The position numbers were made by a program, and so were the translations under genes. Shown in pieces: positions 28,293-36,692 of a stretch of 64,000 nucleotides of DNA. The stretch comes from Mycobacterium sp. OAS707 (GTDB lineage Bacteria; Actinomycetota; Actinomycetes; Mycobacteriales; Mycobacteriaceae), in assembly GCF_014873705.1 (NCBI RefSeq), contig NZ_JADBDS010000001.1, forward strand, positions 806,001 to 870,000. The letters are read 5' to 3'. The notes under the pieces were generated by a model. The model saw nothing but the letters and a program-made list of their open reading frames with translations. It did not search any database and was not told where the DNA came from. The stretch's first letter is position 1; the number at the start of each line of letters is the position of its first letter.

Positions 28293-28321
28293 CACATATA
28301 CCCCCGGGGGGTCAAGATCAA
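28293..28321 (-). promoter_or_regulatory. Haemophore promoter with C/G palindrome
   Basis: Minus strand: -35 TTGATC (28321-28316), 17-bp spacer, -10 TATGTG (28298-28293), then 5 nt to the ATG, so near-leaderless. The spacer holds ACCCCCGGGGGGT (28300-28312), a C-run/G-run dyad resembling operators of CsoR/RcnR-type metal sensors. No iron box was seen here. Confidence 0.4.
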
Positions 28322-28407
28322 GCCAGGTGCACGCCTGCTTCGGCAACCGTGGGTAACCCATATTCGGGCACCCGCCCAGATCAAAAGTCCGCTACGGGTA
28401 AATTCGC

Positions 28408-28426
28408 TTAGGTAAAGCTCAGCTAA
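28408..28426 (+). promoter_or_regulatory. IdeR-like iron box of the Fe3+ transporter operon
   Basis: TTAGGTAAAGCTCAGCTAA matches the known IdeR/DtxR consensus TTAGGTTAGGCTAACCTAA at 15 of 19 positions. It ends 28 bp before the ATG of the iron-binding lipoprotein (28455), where it would overlap the promoter. It predicts repression by IdeR-Fe2+ of the four-gene operon 28455-34617. Confidence 0.75.
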
Positions 28427-28454
28427 AAGCGTGCATACGGAAGGATCTGACTGG

Positions 28455-29471
28455 ATGCGACGAGGTTGGAGCCGTATCGCCGCACTGCTATCAGTTCTGG
28501 CCGTCGTGCTCGGCGCCACTGCATGCTCGGGCTCCGAAGACAAGAACGAGCTACTGATCTACAACGCCCAGCACGAGTCGCTGACCAAGGAGTGGATCGA
28601 CGCCTTCACCAAGGAGACCGGCATCAAGGTTTCCTACCGTCAAGGCGGCGACACCGAGCTCGGCAACCAGCTGATCGCCGAGGGCGACGCCTCGCCGGCC
28701 GATGTGTTCCTGACCGAGAACTCCCCCGCGATGGCCGCCGTTGAGCGCGCCGGGCTGTTCGCGGACCTCGACGGCGAGACCTTCAAACAGGTTCCGCCGC
28801 AATTCCGTCCGGCCAGCGGCAAGTGGACCGGCGTCGCCGCGCGCACCACGGTGTTCGTCTACAACACGGCCAAGCTCAAACGTGGTCAGCTGCCGAAGTC
28901 ACTGCTGGACCTCGAGCAGCCCAAGTGGAAGGGACGCTGGGGTGCGCCGCCGGCCAAGGCGGACTTCCAGGCGATCGTCGCCGCCCTGCTGCAGCTGAGA
29001 GGTGAGCCCGCGACCGCGCAGTGGCTGGCGGCGATGAAGGCCAACGCGGTGATCTACAACGACAACATCGCCACGCTCAAGGCGGTCAACGCAGGTGAGG
29101 TCGACGGCGGCGTGATCTACCACTACTACTGGTTCCGCGATCAGGCGGAAACCAAAGAGATGAGCGGGAATACGGCGCTGTACTACTTCCGCAACCAGGA
29201 TCCCGGCGCCTTCGTCAGCATCTCCGGCGCGGGCGTCCTGAAGTCCAGCAAGCGGCAGAAGGAAGCCCAGCAGTTCATCCGCTTCATCACGGGCAAGACC
29301 GGCCAGGAGGTCCTACAGAAGGGCGATTCGTTCGAGTACCCAGTGGCCGCTGACGTCCGCCCGAACCCTGCTCTCACCCCGCTGGTCAAGTTGGGCGCCC
29401 CTCTTGTGGACCCGTCGACGCTTGACGCGCAGAAGGTGACGGACCTGATGACGAAGGCCGGGTTGTTATAG
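28455..29471 (+). CDS. Fe3+ ABC transporter substrate-binding lipoprotein
   Basis: 338 aa FbpA/FutA-type ferric-binding protein, anchored outside the membrane. The signal peptide ends in the lipobox LGATAC with C24 as the lipidated residue. NELLIYNAQHESLTKEW opens the mature fold; VIYHYYWFRDQ and the neighbouring tyrosines are likely iron ligands. The start is ATG 28455 with GGAAGGA at 28440-28446, rather than GTG 28431. First gene after the IdeR-like box. Confidence 0.92.
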   Translation: MRRGWSRIAALLSVLAVVLGATACSGSEDKNELLIYNAQHESLTKEWIDAFTKETGIKVSYRQGGDTELGNQLIAEGDASPADVFLTENSPAMAAVERAGLFADLDGETFKQVPPQFRPASGKWTGVAARTTVFVYNTAKLKRGQLPKSLLDLEQPKWKGRWGAPPAKADFQAIVAALLQLRGEPATAQWLAAMKANAVIYNDNIATLKAVNAGEVDGGVIYHYYWFRDQAETKEMSGNTALYYFRNQDPGAFVSISGAGVLKSSKRQKEAQQFIRFITGKTGQEVLQKGDSFEYPVAADVRPNPALTPLVKLGAPLVDPSTLDAQKVTDLMTKAGLL

Positions 29472-31070
29472 GTGGTCGCTCCCCCGGTCGGCCGAGCCGA
29501 CGATCAGACCCAGTCGCGCCCGGCGGCGCCGGTCTCGAGGCCCGACAGGGCCGCTCGACCCGGCCCGCTGGTCAGCGCGGCCGTCACGATCCTCGTCGCG
29601 GCCACCCTGATTCCACTCGGCTATGTCGCGTGGGCAGCGGTGTCGATCGGGTGGACGAAGGCCTATCACCTTGTCGTACGGCCCCGGGTCGGCGAACTGT
29701 TGATCAACACCGTGGCGCTGGTCGCGATCACGGTGCCGGTGTGCGTGGTCATCGGTGTCGGGGTCGCGTGGCTGGTGGAGCGGACCGATCTTGCGGGCCG
29801 CGCGTTCTGGCGTCCGTTGTTCGTCGCACCCCTCGCGGTCCCGGCTTTCGTCAACAGCTATGCGTGGGTGGGCGTGGTCCCGTCGCTGCACGGGTTGTGG
29901 GCGGGGGTGCTGGTGTCGACGCTGTCGTACTTCCCGTTCATGTATCTGCCGGTGGCCGCGACTCTGCGCAGGCTCGACCCTGCCATCGAGGAGTCCGCCA
30001 GGGCGCTGGGCTCGAACTCTGCCGGGGTGTTCTTCCGCGTGGTGCTGCCACAGCTGCGGCTGGCCGTCCTCGGCGGCGGCCTGCTGATCGGCGTCCACCT
30101 GCTTGCCGAGTACGGCGCTTTCGCGATGGTGCGGTTCGACACGTTCACGGTCGCCATCTTCCAGCAGTTCCAGGTCACCTTCGACGGCGCGGCGGGCAGC
30201 ATGCTCGCCGGGGTGCTGGTGCTGCTGTGTCTGGCGCTGCTGGTCGCTGAGGCGCTGGCACGTGGCAGGGCCCGATTCTCCCGCGTCGGGTCGGGTGCGC
30301 CGCGCGCGGCGACACCGATTCGGTTGGGACACAACATGCTAACCGGGCAAATCGCTCTTGCCGCTCTGGCGGTCCTCGCGCTCGGCGTGCCGGTGTGGAC
30401 GCTCCTACGCTGGCTGTGGATCGGCGGGGCCGACGTCTGGGTGTTCGATGACATCCTCACCGCGCTGGGCCAAACCATCGGGCTCGCAACGGCTGCCGCG
30501 GTGCTGACGACGGTGCTCGCCTTCCCCGTCGCCTGGGTCGCCGTGCGCTCCAGCGGCCTGCTCGCCCGTGCCGTCGAAGGCGCGAACTACGTCACCAGTT
30601 CACTTCCCGGCATTGTCACCGCGCTCGCGCTTGTCACAGTGACCATCCATCTCGCGCCGCCGCTGTATCAGAGCATCGCGCTGATCGTGTTCGCCTACGT
30701 GCTGCTGTTCATGCCGCGCGCGCTGGTCAATGTCCGCGCCGGACTTGCTCAGGTGCCGCCGAGCCTCGAGGAGGCGTCGCGGTCGTTGGGTAGTTCACCG
30801 GCGGCCACCTTTCTTCGGGTCACGCTGCGACTGACCGCACCCGCGACCGCGGCGGGTGCATCGCTGGTATTCGTCGCTGTGGCAACCGAATTGACCGCGA
30901 CGCTGCTGTTGGCGCCGACGGGAACCAGCACCTTGTCGATGAGGTTCTGGTCGTTGTCAAGCGAACTGGACTATGCGGCCGCCGCGCCTTACGCCCTTGT
31001 GTTGGTGGTGCTCGCCGTCCCCGTCACGCTGGTGTTGTTCCGGCAGTCGACGAAGGTGGCCGCGCTATGA
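29472..31070 (+). CDS. Fe3+ ABC transporter permease
   Basis: 532 aa, FbpB/FutB type, with about twelve helices in two homologous halves, each with an EAA loop (EESARALGSNSAGVFFRVVLP and EEASRSLGSSPAATFLRVTL). A single polypeptide thus forms the whole membrane channel. GTG 29472 directly follows the lipoprotein stop. It overlaps the ATPase gene by 4 nt. Confidence 0.92.
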   Translation: MVAPPVGRADDQTQSRPAAPVSRPDRAARPGPLVSAAVTILVAATLIPLGYVAWAAVSIGWTKAYHLVVRPRVGELLINTVALVAITVPVCVVIGVGVAWLVERTDLAGRAFWRPLFVAPLAVPAFVNSYAWVGVVPSLHGLWAGVLVSTLSYFPFMYLPVAATLRRLDPAIEESARALGSNSAGVFFRVVLPQLRLAVLGGGLLIGVHLLAEYGAFAMVRFDTFTVAIFQQFQVTFDGAAGSMLAGVLVLLCLALLVAEALARGRARFSRVGSGAPRAATPIRLGHNMLTGQIALAALAVLALGVPVWTLLRWLWIGGADVWVFDDILTALGQTIGLATAAAVLTTVLAFPVAWVAVRSSGLLARAVEGANYVTSSLPGIVTALALVTVTIHLAPPLYQSIALIVFAYVLLFMPRALVNVRAGLAQVPPSLEEASRSLGSSPAATFLRVTLRLTAPATAAGASLVFVAVATELTATLLLAPTGTSTLSMRFWSLSSELDYAAAAPYALVLVVLAVPVTLVLFRQSTKVAAL

Positions 31071-32110
31071 CCGCCGCGACGCTCGAGGTCAATGGAATCG
31101 CCAAGTCTTTCAGCGGACATACGGTGCTGCATGACATCGATCTGAGCCTGCAGCCGGGTACCACCACCGCCGTCGTCGGCGCATCGGGCTGCGGCAAGAC
31201 CACGCTGCTGCGCCTGATCGCGGGGTTCGAATCCCCCGATGCGGGCACGATCTCCATCGACGGACGGCAGGTCGCCGGTCCGCAGCGCGCGGTGGCCCCG
31301 CACCGTCGCAGCGTCGGCTATGTCGCGCAGGACGGCGCGCTGTTCCCGCATCTGACGGTCGGGCAGAACATCGCCTACGGATTGCGCGGCACGGCGCGTG
31401 ACGAAGTGCGCGCCCGCGTCGCCGAGCTCCTCGAGACCGTTGCCCTCGATCCGTCGTACGCGGCGCGCCGACCCCATGAACTGTCCGGAGGACAACAGCA
31501 GCGGGTGGCACTCGCACGCGCACTCGCAAGGCACCCGGTGTTGATGCTGCTCGACGAACCGTTCAGCGCGCTGGATACGGGCCTTCGCGCTTCGACCCGC
31601 AAGGCGGTCGCCGGTCTGCTCGCCACCGCAGGCGTGACAACACTTTTGGTGACGCACGACCAGGAAGAGGCACTGTCGATCGCGGATCAGGTGGCGGTCA
31701 TGCGTGACGGACGGTTCACCCAGGTGGGTACCCCGCAGCAGGTCTATCGACAGCCGACCGACCGATTCACCGCCGAATTCCTCGGCGACTGTATCTCACT
31801 TCCCTGCACGGTCGCGTCGGGCTTCGCCCAATGTGCACTGGGCCGGGTGCCGGTCCAGGCCGGCGACGGGCCGGCCACTCTGGTGCTGCGGCCCGAACAG
31901 CTTGTCGCGACGGTGGTTTCGGACAGCGAGCACCTCGACGGCGTGGGTACGGTGATCGCCACCGAATTCCTCGGCCACGATGTGCTGTTGACCATCGATC
32001 CGGCGGGTGGGGCCGCGCCGCTCGTCGTGCGTCAGCACAGCTTCAACCCGCCGCCCATCGACGCCAAAGTGCGGATCGAGGTGGTGGGCGCCGGGATTGT
32101 GCTGACGTGA
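31067..32110 (+). CDS. Fe3+ ABC transporter ATPase
   Basis: 347 aa FbpC-type ATPase. Walker A GASGCGKTT, signature LSGGQQQRVALARAL, Walker B LMLLDEPFSALD; residues 240-347 form the regulatory TOBE-like domain. The start overlaps the permease stop (ATGA) and its stop overlaps the next gene (GTGA), so four genes are translationally coupled. Confidence 0.93.
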   Translation: MTAATLEVNGIAKSFSGHTVLHDIDLSLQPGTTTAVVGASGCGKTTLLRLIAGFESPDAGTISIDGRQVAGPQRAVAPHRRSVGYVAQDGALFPHLTVGQNIAYGLRGTARDEVRARVAELLETVALDPSYAARRPHELSGGQQQRVALARALARHPVLMLLDEPFSALDTGLRASTRKAVAGLLATAGVTTLLVTHDQEEALSIADQVAVMRDGRFTQVGTPQQVYRQPTDRFTAEFLGDCISLPCTVASGFAQCALGRVPVQAGDGPATLVLRPEQLVATVVSDSEHLDGVGTVIATEFLGHDVLLTIDPAGGAAPLVVRQHSFNPPPIDAKVRIEVVGAGIVLT

Positions 32111-34617
32111 GGCAACTTCTCGACCACCTTCGCGCCCATGGCGAGAAGGTGGCGATCCTGACGGACACCCAGCAGCTCACCTATCACCAACTCGCCGATA
32201 CGGTCGCCGACGCCGCCAGCGAACTCGACGGGCCCCGTCGCCTGGTCCTGCTCGAAACGCACAACGATGTAAGCAGTTTGGTGCACTACCTGGCGGCGAT
32301 GACCACCGGCCACGTCGTCCTGCCTGCCTCTGCCGGCTACGACCACACGGCGATCCTGCAGACCTACGAACCGGGCGTTGTCATCGACGCCGACGGCATC
32401 CACCACCGCCACAAACACCATCGGCTGCACGACGATCTCGCGTTGTTGTTGTCCACCTCGGGCAGTACCGGCTCCCCCAAACTCGTACGGCTGTCCCACC
32501 GCAATCTGTGCAGCAACGCCGCGGCGATCGCCGACTACCTCGATATCCGCGAAACCGACAGGGTCGCAACGACATTACCGATGTCCTACTGCTATGGGAT
32601 GTCGGTAATCCACAGCCACCTGCTGCACGGCGCAGGTCTGATCCTCACCGATCGCTCGGTCGTCGACGACGAGTTCTGGGACCTGTTCCGCGCACACCGA
32701 GGCACCACCTTCGCAGGCGTGCCCTACACCTTCGAGCTGTTGGAGCGGGTCGGCGAGCAGGCGCTGGATCTGCCGCATCTGCGCTACCTCACCCAGGCCG
32801 GCGGCCGGATGCCACCGGAGCGTGTTCGCCGATTCGCAGAGCTCGGCCGACAGCAAGGCTGGGACTTGTTCGTGATGTACGGCGCGACGGAGGCTACCGC
32901 CCGAATGGCTTACCTGCCACCGCAACTCGCCTCGTCACGTCCGACCGCGATCGGCAAGCCGATACCGGGTGGTGCGTTCAGCATCGAACCGAGCGGAGAG
33001 CTGGTGTACCGCGGCCCCAATGTCATGATGGGGTACGCGCACCGGCCCGACGACCTCGCTCTCGGCAAGACCGTCGATGCGCTACACACCGGAGACATCG
33101 CGCGCCGCGGGCCTGATGGCTTGTACGAAGTGATCGGGCGCAATAGTCGTTTCGTCAAGATGTACGGGTTACGGATCGATCTGCAGCGCGTCGAGGCGAC
33201 GTTGTCCGACCATGGTGTGACGGCGTTCTGCGCCGACGTCGACGACCGCCTCGCGGTGCTGACGGCCGGGCACGATCGCAACGAGGTGCAACACATCGCC
33301 GCGTGGGCAGCGGGCATCCCAGCCGCGAGCGTGCAGACCGTCACCGTCGCCGAGTTGCCGATGTTGCCATCGGGCAAACCGGACTACCAGAGGGCGCGGG
33401 CCCTCGCACGCATGTCGGACACCAAGCCTCCCGGTGTGATTGGGCTGAGCAACCTGTTCGCCGACGTGCTGGGGCTTGACGCCGAAGGCATCGACCCCGA
33501 AGCAAGCTTCGTCGACCTCGGCGGCAATTCACTGACGTACGTGACGATGTCGGTGCGGCTGGAGCAGGCACTCGGGCGGCTACCCGCTGACTGGCAACGG
33601 CTGCCGCTTCGGGAATTGGAAGCCATGCCGAAGCCGGCACGGCGGCGGTGGCGTTCGACGCTGGAAACCACTGTCGCGCTGCGCGCCGCCGCGATCCTGC
33701 TCATCGCCGGTTCGCACGCCGGGCTGTTTGAACTGTGGGGCGGCGCGCACGTGCTGCTCGGCGTTGCCGGATACAACTTCGGCCGGTTCTGCCTCACACC
33801 TGTGTCGCGCACCGATCGGGTCAGGCACCTGCGCAACACGATCGCATGGATCGCCGGACCGTCGGTGGCGTGGGCCGCGATCGCGCTGCTGATCACCGAC
33901 GACTATGCGCCGACAAATCTGCTGCTGGCCAACAAATTCCTCGGCCCGCACGACAGCATGACCGCAGGCCGATTGTGGTTCGTCGAAGTGCTGGTGTGGA
34001 TCCTGGTTGCGCTCGCCGTGCTGTGCTGGCTACCGGCGGTCGACCGATGGGAACGGCAGTGGCCCTTCACCGTCGCCGTCACAGTCCTGGCCGTCGGGCT
34101 TGCGCTGCGCTACGACATCCTCGGACTGCATCTCGGCGACGGCGCATGGTTCACGATGCTGGCGTTCTGGTTCTTCGCGGTCGGCTGGGCTGCGGCCAAA
34201 TCCTCGACGACATTGCAGCGGGTGGCGGTGACCGTCGTGCTGATCGTCAGCCTGCACGGCTATTTCGACCGCACCGAACGAGAATTGCTGGTGCTGACCG
34301 GGTTTGTCCTGCTGATCTGGTTGCCTGCGTTGCGCTGCCCGCCCGCGGCGTCAGTCGCCGCAGGCGTCATCGCGGAGGCGTCGCTGTACATCTACCTGAC
34401 GCACTACCAGGTCTATCCGCTGTTCAAGGGTCATCCGCTGCTTGGCGTACTCGCATCAGTGGTGGTGGGTGTCGTTCTCACGCAGCTTGTCTCGACACTG
34501 CGCAGGCGGCTAACGGTCGGCGATAAGGCCTTCTTGCGCCAACGTCGCCGCGATGAAACCGTCGGCGCGGACCAGGCTGGCGGTCACGACACCGCGCCCG
34601 CGCGCCGCGGCCGGTGA
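32107..34617 (+). CDS. Fused AMP-ligase, carrier domain and membrane acyltransferase
   Basis: 836 aa. Residues 1-440: adenylating enzyme with LLSTSGSTGSPK (A3, 114-125), VMYGATEATARMAY (A5), LHTGDIA (A7), RFVKMYGLRIDLQRVE (A8) and the catalytic K424 in PSGKPDY. Residues 445-510: acyl/peptidyl carrier with S475 in DLGGNSL for phosphopantetheine. Residues 520-805: about nine membrane helices resembling acyltransferase-3 (OafA type), with the candidate catalytic H537 in LLIAGSHAG and GGAHVLLGVAGYNFGRF. The logic is activate, load, and pass an acyl or aminoacyl group across the membrane, like DltA-C-B in one chain. GTG 32107 overlaps the ATPase stop by 4 nt, placing it in the IdeR-controlled operon. 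Substrate unknown. The last 36 residues run antisense into tesB. Confidence 0.85.
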   Translation: MRQLLDHLRAHGEKVAILTDTQQLTYHQLADTVADAASELDGPRRLVLLETHNDVSSLVHYLAAMTTGHVVLPASAGYDHTAILQTYEPGVVIDADGIHHRHKHHRLHDDLALLLSTSGSTGSPKLVRLSHRNLCSNAAAIADYLDIRETDRVATTLPMSYCYGMSVIHSHLLHGAGLILTDRSVVDDEFWDLFRAHRGTTFAGVPYTFELLERVGEQALDLPHLRYLTQAGGRMPPERVRRFAELGRQQGWDLFVMYGATEATARMAYLPPQLASSRPTAIGKPIPGGAFSIEPSGELVYRGPNVMMGYAHRPDDLALGKTVDALHTGDIARRGPDGLYEVIGRNSRFVKMYGLRIDLQRVEATLSDHGVTAFCADVDDRLAVLTAGHDRNEVQHIAAWAAGIPAASVQTVTVAELPMLPSGKPDYQRARALARMSDTKPPGVIGLSNLFADVLGLDAEGIDPEASFVDLGGNSLTYVTMSVRLEQALGRLPADWQRLPLRELEAMPKPARRRWRSTLETTVALRAAAILLIAGSHAGLFELWGGAHVLLGVAGYNFGRFCLTPVSRTDRVRHLRNTIAWIAGPSVAWAAIALLITDDYAPTNLLLANKFLGPHDSMTAGRLWFVEVLVWILVALAVLCWLPAVDRWERQWPFTVAVTVLAVGLALRYDILGLHLGDGAWFTMLAFWFFAVGWAAAKSSTTLQRVAVTVVLIVSLHGYFDRTERELLVLTGFVLLIWLPALRCPPAASVAAGVIAEASLYIYLTHYQVYPLFKGHPLLGVLASVVVGVVLTQLVSTLRRRLTVGDKAFLRQRRRDETVGADQAGGHDTAPARRGR

Positions 34618-35310
34618 ACGGCACTCCAGCAGATTCCATTCATCGGCCCGAACGGCCCGATGAAACCAGATCGACGAGTCGGTGGTGCCACTGCGATGGG
34701 TACGGGCCTTCATCGAATGCCCGTGCACCTGCAGCGCGGGGTCGATCATGTAGACGTCGGTGACGTACACCGCGACCAACGTGTGCAACACCGGATCGTC
34801 GGGTAACGGAATCGTCGCCCGCCACCACAGCCGCCGCACGAACTCCCCGCTCGAACTGTCGTCGGCGATCCTGATGTCGAGTTCCTCCAGCGGCATGGAC
34901 GGCGCGGGGCCGGCGGGCCCGGTCCGGGGTAGCGCCTCGGGGTCCCCGGGCATGTCCGCAACGTGCCCGTGCTCGGGGCCGGGCAACTCCGCAGCGAACG
35001 ACACTGTCGCGGTCGTCAAGAGTCGCCCACCCTGGTGAGAGTCGACTCGACGCGCCGCCGCGGTCCTGCCGTCGAACACCCGTGTAACGGTGTATTCGAC
35101 GGGATCGCCTGCCTCACCGCCGCGCAGGAACTGCAGATGCATGTTGGTCGGCAAGCGGTCCGCGTCGACGGTGCGGCACGCGGCAGCCAAGCTCTGGGCG
35201 ACGAATTGTCCACCGTAGGAACGCTTTCCGGTCGGTCCGCTGGCGGGACCGATCCAGGTGTCCACGGCGGAGCCTGGAGCAACCTCGAGCAGCTTCAACA
35301 GTGCGCTCAT
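34510..35310 (-). CDS. tesB: Acyl-CoA thioesterase II (TesB)
   Basis: 266 aa double-hotdog thioesterase that releases free acids from acyl-CoA. KRSYGGQFVAQSLAAA is the N-terminal hotdog. The catalytic Asp sits in GTTDSSIWFHR (E. coli has TLDHSLWFHR), the second polar residue in RSPAAARGRG, and the glutamine in LAQEGLIADR at the end. The start ATG 35310 comes after a cluster of TCCTCGCT repeats. Its last 108 nt overlap the convergent fusion gene; the conserved tail shows that tesB is the gene with a true end here. Confidence 0.9.
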   Translation of the reverse strand: MSALLKLLEVAPGSAVDTWIGPASGPTGKRSYGGQFVAQSLAAACRTVDADRLPTNMHLQFLRGGEAGDPVEYTVTRVFDGRTAAARRVDSHQGGRLLTTATVSFAAELPGPEHGHVADMPGDPEALPRTGPAGPAPSMPLEELDIRIADDSSSGEFVRRLWWRATIPLPDDPVLHTLVAVYVTDVYMIDPALQVHGHSMKARTHRSGTTDSSIWFHRAVRADEWNLLECRSPAAARGRGVVTASLVRADGFIAATLAQEGLIADR

Positions 35311-35321
35311 GTCTCGACTCC

Positions 35322-35379
35322 TCCTCGCTCCGGTCCTCGCTCGTTCCTCGCTGCGATCCTCGCTCGTTGTCGTCCTCGG
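35322..35379. repeat. Phased TCCTCGCT repeats
   Basis: TCCTCGCT occurs at 35322, 35334, 35345 and 35357 (spacing 12, 11, 12) with a fifth, TCCTCGG, at 35373. Between the tesB start and the CoA-transferase stop, 73 bp without a gene. The helical spacing keeps the copies on one DNA face. Read on the minus strand the unit is AGCGAGGA. Confidence 0.7.
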
Positions 35380-35383
35380 GCGC

Positions 35384-36583
35384 TCATGCCACGGTGCCCG
35401 ATTCGGTGAGTTTTCCGATCTCATCGGCAGTCATCCCGAGCCATTCGCCGAGTACCGCGGCCGTGTCGTCGCCGAGCGCCGGTGCCGCGACCGCGGGCGG
35501 GTAGTCGCCGTTGATCTCCAATGGCAGGCCCGGTGCCAGATACTGCCCGATCCGCGGCTGGTCGAGCGAGGTGAACATCGGGTTGGCGGTGACTTTTTCG
35601 TCGACGGCCGTTTCTGCGAATGTGCGGTAGCGCTCCCACAATACGGAGGTGCTCGCCAACCCCGCGCGGACCTCTTCTGCGGTGTGTTGGGAGAACCATT
35701 CGGTGAACAACCCGGACAATGCGTCGCGGTGGCGGTACCGCTCCCCCTCGTCGGAGAGGTCCGCACCGAGTGTGTCGGCAAGTGCGGCAACAGCTTTCGT
35801 CGTACCGGTCAGCTCGGTCAGGTCGCGGAAGTGCCTGCCGGTCAGCGCGACGATCATGAACGACGCCCCGTCGCTGCTGGTGAAGTCCTGCCCGTACTGG
35901 CCGTACACCGAGTTGCCGATCCGCTCGCGGGCAGTACCGTTCACCATCACCTCGGTGAACAGGCTGAGATTGCCCGCGGTCGCCAGCGCGACGTTCTCCA
36001 GCGGAATGCCGATCCGCTGACCCTGCCCTGTCGCATCGCGATGCCGCAACGCGGTGACGACCGCCAGCGCCGCGTAAATGCCGCACGAGACATCCCACGC
36101 AGGCAGCACATGATTCACCGGTGTCGCGAGTTCGGCGGGACCGGTGACCAACGGAAAACCAATGCCCGCGTTGACGGTGTAGTCGACCCCGGTGCCGCCG
36201 TCGGCACGCCCGGACACCTCGACCTGAATCAGGTCGGGACGCAACCGCGTCAGCGTGTCGTACGAATGCCATTCCCGGCCCGCGACATTCGTGATCAGGA
36301 TGCCACTGTCGGCGATGAGCCGCTGCACCAAATCCTGGCCTTCGGCCGAGCGGAAGTCGGCGGCAACCGAACGCTTGCCCTTGTTCAGGCCGGCCCAGTA
36401 GATGCTCTCCCCGTCAGCCGTGACCGGCCAGCGATGGTAATCGGCGGCACCACCGATCGGGTCGACGCGGATCACCTCGGCGCCGAGTTGGCCCAGCGTC
36501 ATCCCGGCCAACGGCACCGCGACGAAGCTCGAGATCTCGACGATCCGCACCCCGGCCAGCGGGCGGGCCGCATCTACAGTCAC
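35384..36583 (-). CDS. CaiB/BaiF family (type III) CoA-transferase
   Basis: 399 aa. Begins PLAGVRIVEISSFVAVPLAG, then LGQLGAEVIRVDP and NKGKRSVAADFR, the nucleotide-binding blocks of formyl-CoA/carnitine CoA-transferases. The catalytic aspartate is probably in the GGTGVDYTVNAG region. It moves CoA between carboxylic acids. GTG start. Followed 73 nt later by tesB; an E1-type dehydrogenase lies upstream, and all three fit degradation of a branched or unusual acid. Confidence 0.88.
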   Translation of the reverse strand: MTVDAARPLAGVRIVEISSFVAVPLAGMTLGQLGAEVIRVDPIGGAADYHRWPVTADGESIYWAGLNKGKRSVAADFRSAEGQDLVQRLIADSGILITNVAGREWHSYDTLTRLRPDLIQVEVSGRADGGTGVDYTVNAGIGFPLVTGPAELATPVNHVLPAWDVSCGIYAALAVVTALRHRDATGQGQRIGIPLENVALATAGNLSLFTEVMVNGTARERIGNSVYGQYGQDFTSSDGASFMIVALTGRHFRDLTELTGTTKAVAALADTLGADLSDEGERYRHRDALSGLFTEWFSQHTAEEVRAGLASTSVLWERYRTFAETAVDEKVTANPMFTSLDQPRIGQYLAPGLPLEINGDYPPAVAAPALGDDTAAVLGEWLGMTADEIGKLTESGTVA

Positions 36584-36595
36584 CCGGCCAAGCTA

Positions 36596-36692
36596 TCAAG
36601 CGCCCGACAAACCCCCGCGAGACTGCGGGGAGATGGTGAAATGCCGACGAATTGCGATCTCCCCGCAGTTTCGGCGGATGGTCAAGCGCCCG
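36596..36692. mobile_element. Short palindromic element flanked by 11-bp direct repeats
   Basis: TCAAGCGCCCG occurs at 36596-36606 and 36682-36692. Between them lie 75 bp with a 17-bp inverted repeat, CGAGACTGCGGGGAGAT (36618-36634) and ATCTCCCCGCAGTTTCG (36657-36673), one mismatch, loop 22 nt. The right direct repeat contains the stop codon of the upstream E1 gene. This looks like a non-autonomous insertion (MITE or REP type) with target duplication. No transposase is present. Confidence 0.5.

Noticed and set aside
31831..32106. Upstream extension of the AMP-ligase fusion frame to 31831
   Set aside because: The extension lies inside the ABC ATPase gene and reads as arginine/alanine-rich noise; GTG 32107 overlaps the ATPase stop as expected for coupling.
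35322..35379. Repeat cluster considered as a CRISPR array
   Set aside because: Units are 8 bp with 3-4 bp gaps; no spacer-size sequence or cas genes.
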